This document shows positions 56,817 through 64,000 of a stretch of 64,000 bases of DNA, one piece after another. The stretch spans positions 71,833,491-71,897,490 of the forward strand of contig JALGPY010000003.1 in NCBI GenBank assembly GCA_023055425.1. Direction: 5' to 3'. Each line of letters starts with the position of its first letter. The first letter of the stretch is position 1. Under the pieces are notes generated by a model that worked only from the letters and a program-made list of their open reading frames with translations, searched no databases and was not told the origin of the DNA. Position numbers and translations under genes: made by a program. Source of the stretch: Linanthus parryae. Lineage: Eukaryota > Streptophyta > Magnoliopsida > Ericales > Polemoniaceae.

Positions 56817-56831
56817 TGGCTCTGATACCAT
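56817..56831 (-). other. Copia B primer-binding site (copy 2)
   Basis: Minus-strand AATGGTATCAGAGCCAC, an exact match to the plant tRNA-Met primer site TGGTATCAGAGC. Confidence 0.88.
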
Positions 56832-58240
56832 TATATTGTTTTGATGCAGGTTACCAGTGGCATAAAAATAAACAAATTCCTGATCAAACCCCTCAACGGA
56901 TCGCAGGGAAGCATTCATAACGTGATAAGGGATAAGCAGTTGTGTACCTTGTTTGTCTGAATGATCACGATACGCAGAATCATGTCCACGTCTCTACGAG
57001 TATCCACACCTAGGATTATACTGGAATACACTTCACGTCTTTTTGATAGCAACGCGAAGAAGGAAGAAGAGGATTGCGCAAAACGAGGCAACACAATGTC
57101 GCGCGCCACATGAGGCCGACGACGCAGAGAGAGGCGGACGGGTGAGGGTCAACCTCCCTCTGTCTCTCTGTCTCCTTACTTTTTCATTTTCACACAATGA
57201 TGACTCTTATGAAAATAATAAGCTAGGAGTGCCTTTATATATTTAATAACTCCTTATTAACTACATATTTGCCCCAATACTAATCATGTTCATACACGGA
57301 TTAGTCCACCTTGCAAATTAGTCCTACTAACGTTGCTTGTGGTTGCGCTTTGATTCATTTGCTTAATTAGTCCAACTAATTAATTCTCAAATCTAGTTTA
57401 ATCCATATGGTGTGTGACCCCATAGGTTCCTTCTTAGTTGGTAGTAATAATTACCAACATAGAGCGGTGTCTAGCAACACATCTATGCCACCTAACTAAT
57501 AGAAATAGTTAGTGATCCTAACAAACCATGTGCCCAATGATACCGTATTGTGTTATCCCTTTGTATCTATATCCGGATTGGACACGAGACATAAATTTCA
57601 CACTCGTATATCAAATACATAGCTTATCGATCCTGGGAATAGGCTTATCCATGCAGACAATCAATATCCCATATTGATTTATCTGAGTCTGGTCAGACGT
57701 TCCATAAGCTCTACCCCTCGAGTAGCCATGGATATTTACTCCTATTATGTAGGAGAGACAAATCATCTGCACATCACTAGTATCTCTCTGCTTGCTTCCT
57801 ATTATGTCCGATAACCGCCTTTATTGCTACCCAGTCACAGTTTAGCGTTTGACGAGATCAAAACATAATATTCCACAACTAGAGTATCTCGTGACTTCAA
57901 GTCTAAGGATTACAATACCATTTTCACATACGAGAAGCACTTGTGACGTTAACATAATTTGTATGTAGCCTTCTCGTGGTGGGTCAATCCAGTATGCAAT
58001 TACTCCTAATGCATACCCATGTGTTAGACTTGATATCTCCAAATCAATCTACCCACATACTAGTATATAGTGATTGTCCTGTTAATCAATTTGATGGACT
58101 GGGGATATTTAAGATAAACAACAAATTGTAATCTAAGGACTTCAATATATTAAATGTATCCATAAATAATAAATGATTATTCTAGCCAAAAACAATGTTC
58201 ACACTAAAATTAGATTGCCTGTAGGGCATCTAATCCAACA
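56832..58240 (-). repeat. Copia B 5' LTR (copy 2)
   Basis: 1409 bp, matching 27613-29026. The terminal TG has become TA. CCCGA follows at 58241-58245, as in copy 1. Confidence 0.9.
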
Positions 58241-58245
58241 CCCGA

Positions 58246-58800
58246 AGGCCCCAAAAGGAGACATATCCTCATTGCAGCACAGCTCCAGGCACAGGACAAG
58301 AAAGTCTCATTGAGCTACTGCATGAGTATAGAGAAGTGTTTGCGTGGGTATATGATGTGATGCTAGGCCTAGACACAGAAGTCACCATGCATAGGCTAAA
58401 TGTCGTCCCGAAGACAAAGCCGATAAATCAGGCTTCTAGCATTTTCGCAAAGAACTAAAAGTCAAATCAGAGAAGATATGAAGAAACTACTTGACGCTGG
58501 TTTCATCAAATCTCTGCATCATGCCACTTGGGTGGAAATATAGTCACAGTCACCAAGAAAAACGGATAACTACAAATCTTCGTAGACTTCAGGGACTTCA
58601 ATAAAATCTGCCTGAAACACAACTTCTCTCTACCAAACATCGGCCTACTCGTGGATTATACACCTGGACACCAGATGTTTAGTTTAATGGACGACTTCAG
58701 TGGCTACAATCTGATTAAAATGGCTTCAGAAGACGCAAAAAATACTGAATTCATCACTAATACTTCAATTGTTCCATTACTATTTGAAGGGACATGAAAG
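58246..58800 (+). pseudogene. Gypsy reverse transcriptase relic (copy 2)
   Basis: Same relic as 29032-29560 with extra LDTEVTMHRLNVVPK-type sequence. Motifs include HEYREVFAW, VDFRDFN, LPNIGLLVD, FSLMDDFSGYN. Broken by stops. Confidence 0.78.
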
Positions 58801-59048
58801 GCCGTTTTAACCATAGAGCATTCATGTCCATTACCACATGGGAACAGTACGTGTATGAATTATTGGGTAAGTTACCTAGCTTCTAGAGATATCAAGTTGC
58901 AAGGGGAAATCTTGACATTCAAGAAGCATATGGGCGAGACTGTGGTAGAAACAAAGCAGCGGTTCAGTGGATTGATTAGGCATGCCCCAGTCACAACTTT
59001 CTGGATGAGAAGATCATACACATGTTCTATCATGCACTTGATAGACCT
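58801..59048 (+). pseudogene. Gypsy gag relic (copy 2)
   Basis: Frame 58855-59070 matches 29608-29805 (LASRDIKLQGEILTF, GETVVETKQRFSGLIRHAP). Similarity to copy 1 stops at about 59048, the right edge of the duplication. Confidence 0.7.
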
Positions 59049-59094
59049 TGTACACACAAATTTATGCTAATGGAAACAAAAGTGAGAAATTCGG

Positions 59095-59983
59095 TGTCAA
59101 ATATATTTTATTTATTATTTGATGAAGTAGATTACAATCTCTGATAATAAATTTCTAAACAGAAATTAAATCCCCTGATTCTTCTCCTGAAACGTCGAAT
59201 GAGGGCTTCGCAGCTTGATCTCGGATCGAACGGATGAGCGGCCTTCGACTTTGACGAAGAACACGATGAAGGTCTCGAAGAACACAAACGCCGAACGAGG
59301 GCTTTAGAGGCTTGATCCCGGATCGGACGGATGAATATTTTCGATGTTGATGAAGAACCGGATGAACGCCTTGAAGAACACGAAAAACGGCTTGAAGATC
59401 TTCCAGTGTCTTGAAGAACGTGAATGAAGATCTTCAACGGCTTGAAGAAATCGATGATGATCTTTGAAGAACTTGATGAAGAACGAAGAACTTGATGATG
59501 ATGATCTTGATGATGGATGAACTCGTCGGGGCTTTTAAAGCTTAGTCTTCAGAGCTCTCTCCTTCTTGCAAGATGTAATTGTGTGTCCCATATGCCTAGG
59601 GATGATCCCTTTATATAGGCATGGGCCGGCTTGTTGTCCAAGGTAGAAAATAAATAATAGTTATTTATTTATGCATCAATTTGACAAGTGGCGCAATGTG
59701 ATTGGCTGAACTTGCTAGTATTGATAGCTGCATCATTTTGACAAGTGGCACCATGTGATTGGCCTTACTTGCTGACTCGTAGCCATGTCATGTAGTGATA
59801 TGGCGTCGCCATAAGCAGTCCTTACTTGTAAATAAGATTTTGTCTCATTTACGATTTAGTCCACTATTAATTATTTCTTAAGGGTATGAATTTAGCAACG
59901 AATGCTATATTATCCCACTATTTAATTTGGTCATAATAGACACGTGGCACTATTTAATTGGTTGCAAAATTTGCGTGTCTACA
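59095..59983 (-). repeat. probable Gypsy (Tat-lineage) 3' LTR, minus strand
   Basis: On the minus strand this begins TGTAGACACGCAAATTTTG after a purine tract and ends near TATTTGACA. A TATA-like TATATAAAGGGATC lies at 59606-59622, followed by a leader. The downstream part is rich in GAAGAACNTGATGA-type repeats (59200-59520). The left end and target duplication are not proven. The open frame 59132-59437 reflects the serine-rich repeat composition only. Confidence 0.6.
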
Positions 59984-59997
59984 AATGCCCCCTCGAG
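59984..59997 (-). other. Gypsy polypurine tract
   Basis: Minus-strand CTCGAGGGGGCATT immediately before TGTAGACACG. Confidence 0.7.
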
Positions 59998-62040
59998 ACT
60001 TGCACTCGCCGGCTCTTGAGCTTGTTGGCGTGTGCGAGTCGCGATAAATATTTAATTTGTTGATCTCAACTAAAAAAACAAACAAACATGAGTCCAGGAG
60101 AGATGGACTTATAGCTGTCTTTGCCTTCAAAGGACTTAAACAACCTATCGGCTTTATCCTGTAAGCTCTTCCATCTTTGTAAGATCGAAATGTTTGAGAA
60201 ACCTCCGAATTGTTAATGTAACAACATTGGACAATATCATTGCTTGGACTTCTTTCTTTTTTTTTCTTTTACTATCTCATGACCAGAGCACAAAAATGCC
60301 GAGAGAACAAGAATAAACCCAACTGGACTCCTTTCCCGTTTTGCATTGTTTAGGAAAAGTCCACCACTACCTTTTTTCAAAACAAGTGACGCGAGATATG
60401 AGAAAGGAAATTGTGATCTCTGCGAGGGAGGATCTATAATTTTTCGAAAACATATTCACTGTTTCTATAAATAGGAGATTGTCTTCCCTTGTGTGAGTAT
60501 CCACTGGAACCTTCTGGGCTGCCTCATACACTTGTATAAAAAGGAGCTACTCCACGACATTAGCACTCAAAAAACATTGAAGCAACAAAACCAGGCCGCA
60601 CGACTGAGAACTGAGGTGATTTCTTTCTTCTCTCTAATCGTTTTTGTTCACTGTGAAGCAGGGGTCTATTGGTGGCTGCTGCTGTCTCTTCTATACCTTG
60701 CTTCGAGCACAATCATGCGCATACAAAGCTTAGTGGAGTCGCATTGGTTAATTTTTTCTTTCTATTACACAGATTGGAGTCGCAGAGTGTTTGACCTGGA
60801 TTCGCATACCGTCATTGATTCTTGCTTCTTTTGCTGCAACACCTTCGCGGAGTAAGTTCGATTATCGCCTTTGTGAGCTTTAATGGTGGATAACTCTGCG
60901 GTTGCTTCACCAACTATGTTGTGGCGTTATTAGCCTCTTTTCGCGGCTGTTTGGTACAAATACTAGCAGCTCCACCGCTGCTACGGCTTTCTCCATCGTC
61001 CCGCCGCTTTTCGGTTATTGCTACTGACATGGAGAGTTGCTTTTATTTGTGGCCAAGTTCGCTGAAATATGGGCCCCTTATCAGAGCCTCGGCGACATCG
61101 CGACTACCGCCACGATACTGGGCTTCTTCTACTTGTCGTTTCCAGTTCGTTGGCTACTTTTGGAGCACTGCTACCCTGTTATTATTTCTTTGCTTTCTCT
61201 TTGTTGGGTGAAACGAGCAAAGCTCCAGCCGTGATCCCGGTTTTTCGCGCATCGTGCCTTTGCTTTCCCATGAAAATCTATCTTTGGCACTATTACTTAT
61301 GTCGCTGTGTTCCAGCCGCTAACGCGCCGAGATTTCCAATCGGCCTGAAGATTGGAGATTCGTTTTCCTTGACCTGCAGTGGTGTCCAAGGCCGCCTTCC
61401 ATGTTTTTGTCCTGCGGTATTTGGGGTTTCTCAGATAAGCAAACATATATAGGTACGCATGCATCATGTGAATGTTGAATATAATTAAAGCATCTTGCTT
61501 TATTATTCTTTTTTCTTGCATATTTGTCTTTTGTTCAAAATTTTGCATGATGTGCTGAACTCTTGAAGTAAACGATGTTAATTTAATCTTGTAAGAACTC
61601 CAGCATGTCTGTTTCCTTGATAATTTTCTTGGAAAAAAGTACAACATTGACTTTTAGCTTCTGAATAATGAAGAAGAAGTTGCTCCCTCATAAACTCCTA
61701 ACTTTACAGGATATCTCTCCCAAAGTGTCATCCATTACGAGCAACAAGTCCAAATATATTTTTGTGGGAGTTTTCGTCGAAACAATTGAGGAAATCCCTC
61801 TCTGATTTGAGAGAAATATATAGGCTCCTATCTCTGCATATTTTGAGTATCCTCGCTTACTTTGGACCTTTTGTGGAATGTCTCTGATTTTTTCTTTGCT
61901 TGCTTTGTCAGGTTCTAGCTCCACCCAACCACTTGGGCTTCAATGCAAAGGTTGTAGGCGTGAGCACTGTACATTGAGTGCTAATCCCGACATCAAGCGA
62001 TCAACACGGGTATCGAGGCTGCTTTTCAGTATTTCAGAGA
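59998..62040. other. non-coding 3'-proximal region of the Gypsy element, with a plus-strand promoter-like site
   Basis: No integrase or RT seen. A TATA-like CTATAAATAGG at 60467-60477 on the plus strand is followed by leader-like sequence and several short frames (about 60900-61450) without recognised domains. In Tat-lineage elements this is where long untranslated regions and occasional extra, sometimes antisense, ORFs occur. Whether the frames here are real is unknown. Confidence 0.4.
60467..60477 (+). promoter_or_regulatory. TATA-like box
   Basis: TTTCTATAAATAGGAG precedes AC-rich leader-like sequence. Orientation is opposite to the LTR at 59095-59983. Confidence 0.35.
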
Positions 62041-62059
62041 CATCATCGCACACTTTTAA

Positions 62060-62770
62060 CTAAGTTTTGCCATTCATGCATTCAGAGACACTGCACACTT
62101 TTAACTAGGTGTTGCTTTACGATTTTGAGGCATCGCGCGTCCTTTCTCTGAAAGAGATGTCGCTCTTATAGTTCAAAGACATTGCATATTATTTCCCTGA
62201 AAGACGTGTTGCTTTTACTTTTTCAGAGGCATTGCGCATCCTTTCCCTTAAAGAGGTGTCACTCTTACAGTTCAGAGACATTGCACACTCTTTCTTTGAA
62301 AGAAGTGTTGCTTCCACGATTCAGAGGCATTGCGCATCCTTTCCCTGAAAGAGATGTCGCTCTTACAGTTCAGAGACATCGCACGCTCTTTCCCTGAAAG
62401 AAGTGTTGCATCCACGAGTTCAGAGGCAATACGCATCCTTTCCCTGAAAGAGATGTTGCTCTTACAGTTCAGAGACATCGCACTCTCTTTCCCTGAAAGA
62501 AGTGTTGCATCCACGAGTTCAGAGGCATTGCGCATCCTTTCCCTGAAAGAGATGTCGCTCTTATAGTTCAGAGACACCGCATGCTCTTTCCCTGAAAGAA
62601 GTGTTGCTTCCAAGAGTTCAGAGGCATTGCGCATCCTTTCCCTGAAAGAGATGTCGCTCATACAGTTCAGAGACATCGCACGCTCTTTCCCTGAAAGAAG
62701 TGTAGCATCCATGAGTTCAGAGGCACCGCACACTTTCGAGGAAGTGATCCAAGAGTTTCGAGGCACCGCA
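62060..62770. repeat. 99-bp tandem array
   Basis: The string AAGTGTTGC recurs at 62303, 62401, 62500, 62599 and 62698, giving spacings of 98, 99, 99 and 99. Each unit is two related half-units of about 50 bp (TTCAGAGGCATTGCGCATCCTTTCCCTGAAAG and TTCAGAGACATCGCACGCTC..). Less regular units extend left to about 62060. As 99 is a multiple of three, both strands stay open (62272-62766 minus) but the protein is only a 33-residue repeat. Confidence 0.92.
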
Positions 62771-63124
62771 AACTTCTATCAAAGTGTTGCCTTTTTGCTG
62801 GGACCTCGATAGTACTAATGGAGGATAAAAGTCGAGCGTGACAGCACTTCCAATGCCTACCCTAGCCCAATAACTTGCTGATTTCTTAGGGACACCGTTT
62901 TCAACATTAGTTCAATCATTAGCAAATGCCATGCGCTAACCATGGATGACAAACTCGTTCCTTGTCAAACTCAGACTTCGTGGGGCGATGATTTATGTTT
63001 TGGTGGTTACGACTGCACTCAAGGAAATGCCTCAAGTTGCCTACGTACCCTTTTTAGGATCAAGTCGAACGTAGTTCAATTTGGGTGCGCTCACAGTTTA
63101 TACTCTTGTGTGCGGGGAGTAGAG

Positions 63125-63260
63125 AAGCAGTTTATGATCATGCCTTAGGAGCTGTAAAGCAGTTTATGCTCGTACTAAAGGAGCGGTGGTGCGGTTTATG
63201 ATCGGGCCAAAGCTGTGAAGCATTTTATGCTCGTGCTAAAGGAGCGTTCAAGAGGTTTAT
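63125..63260. repeat. short imperfect repeats (CAGTTTATGCTCGT type)
   Basis: Four or five copies of a roughly 45-bp motif containing GTTTATG.TC.TGC and AAAGGAGCG precede the 110-bp array; another copy follows it at 63665-63688. Confidence 0.75.
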
Positions 63261-63269
63261 GCTCATGCC

Positions 63270-63665
63270 TTAGGATCGGTAGACAATCTTCACATGCGAA
63301 GATCGAGAAAGTTTAGGCTCTTATCCAGGGGCTTTGACCAATCTTCATATGAGAAGACAGAGAAAGTTTAGGCTCTTTTCCAGGAGCGTTTCCCAATCTT
63401 CATATGAGAAGACGGAGAAAGTTTAGGCTACTTTCCAGGAGCGGTAATCAATCTTCAAATGCGAAGATCGAGAAAGTTTAAGCTCTTATCCAGGAGTGTT
63501 GCAAAATCTTCATATGAGAAGACGGAGAAAGTTTAGGCTCTTTTCCAGGAGCGGTAATCAATCTTCAAATGCGAAGATCGAGAAAGTTTAAGCTCTTATC
63601 CAGGAGCATCGACTAATCTTCATATGAGAAGACGGAGAAAGTTTAGGCTCTTTTCCAGGAGATAT
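63270..63665. repeat. 110-bp tandem array (two 55-bp half-units)
   Basis: GCGGTAATCAATCTTCAAATG occurs at 63441 and 63551, a 110-bp spacing. Half-units of about 55 bp share AATCTTCATATGAGAAGACGGAGAAAG / AATCTTCAAATGCGAAGATCGAGAAAG and end in CCAGGAG. This and the 99-bp array lie inward of the presumed 3' LTR, as tandem repeats do in Tat/Ogre 3' regions. Confidence 0.92.
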
Positions 63666-63688
63666 GGTGCAGTTTATGCTCATGCTTG

Positions 63689-64000
63689 TGATAACGCCCA
63701 ATTAGGGGTTATCTTTTAGCCTGATTTCACGAGTATTTGTGCCGAAATTAGCGGTTTTTGCCGGAAAATGCCTTAGAATGCCCCGGGAATCTAGAACGAG
63801 ACGTGTATTTGTACTTGCTGGATTTCTGCTTATTTCTGCTCATTTCTTGCTATATTTGGATATGATCGCGGGTATTCGTTCGTGTTGCCTTTTCAGGAAC
63901 AGGTTCAGGAGGTGCATCGGGAAGCGTGCCGGGACCCAGCCGGGACCGTCTCGGGAAACGTGCACAAGACCGGGACACGACGGAAACACGGAAGAGCAGA
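63689..64000 (+). repeat. start of another Gypsy LTR, cut by the window end
   Basis: The array is abruptly followed by TGATAACGCCCAATTAGG and GC-rich sequence with CGGGACC and GGAACAGGTTCAGGAGG motifs, typical of the start of Athila/Tat-type LTRs. The rest lies beyond the window. Confidence 0.5.

Larger units (their letters stand above)
53288..59048. repeat. segmental duplication, copy 2
   Basis: Same order and orientation as 23756-29806: end of solo LTR C, ATCGC site, Copia B integrase to gag, leader, primer site, 5' LTR, CCCGA, Gypsy RT and gag flank. It keeps about 40 bp of Gypsy sequence that copy 1 lost and has lost about 370 bp of gag that copy 1 keeps. Confidence 0.88.

Noticed and set aside
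53288..59048. An independent Copia element
   Set aside because: Only one LTR with body is present, and it shares solo LTR C, CCCGA and outer Gypsy flank with 23756-29806, so it is a duplicated block.
59132..59437. Serine/arginine-rich minus-strand ORF
   Set aside because: The sequence is a GAAGAAC-type repeat in an LTR leader; no start context or domain.
62060..63665. CRISPR-like arrays
   Set aside because: The units are contiguous with diverged half-units and no unique spacers, and the DNA is plant nuclear; these are tandem repeats.

Overview
The window is nuclear DNA of a flowering plant, most likely a eudicot; I could not name the species. It shows no bacterial operon structure, rRNA, tRNA or CRISPR. 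Nearly everything is transposable-element DNA: Ty1/Copia and Ty3/Gypsy LTR elements, L1- and RTE-type LINEs and small MITEs. The only recognisable host genes are two copies of one F-box/LRR/FBD gene.

Layout. 1-2216: unassigned DNA, a probable Copia (SIRE/Maximus-like) LTR region and a scrap of Gypsy pol. 2217-29026: a large minus-strand Copia element (B) with a perfect 5-bp target duplication CCCGA. Inside B lie a second related Copia element (A, 3322-20948) and a solo LTR (C, 22666-24052, TSD ATCGC). Inside A lies a 2.7-kb solo LTR of Gypsy type (5101-13465, TSD GCTCC). Inside that lies a nearly full-length L1-type LINE (7701-13370, 16-bp TSD). At that point the nest is four elements deep. 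29032-30770: Gypsy pol and gag remnants that flank B. 30965-39779: an inverted, head-to-head pair of F-box genes. The minus-strand copy is decayed; the plus-strand copy is broken only by a very young LTR retrotransposon (E, 36387-39192). 40330-44668: an old minus-strand LINE carrying a hAT-like MITE. 46150-46800: an RTE-type LINE relic. 50390-51300: a Copia Ale-like 3' end. 51428-52260: a LINE zinc-finger/RNase H end. 53288-59048: a second, diverged copy of the 23.76-29.81 kb block. 59095-64000: a probable Tat-lineage Gypsy 3' end (LTR, polypurine tract, 99-bp and 110-bp tandem arrays), with another LTR starting at 63689.

The most notable object is element E. Its two 354/355-bp LTRs differ by one base and it has an exact 5-bp TSD (CTATC). 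It carries no gag or pol. Its single intact 540-codon ORF begins with sequence that reads as the N-terminal HEAT-repeat region of the cohesin regulator PDS5 and ends in five tryptophan-rich repeats resembling the core strand of a chromodomain. It looks like a young non-autonomous retrotransposon that captured a host chromatin gene and then broke an otherwise intact F-box gene.

Relative order read from nesting and lesions: Gypsy relic, then Copia B, then solo LTR C and Copia A, then the Gypsy solo LTR, then the LINE. The 6-kb duplication happened after C entered B. E is the youngest datable insertion. Domain names rest on motif recognition by eye; no database search was run.
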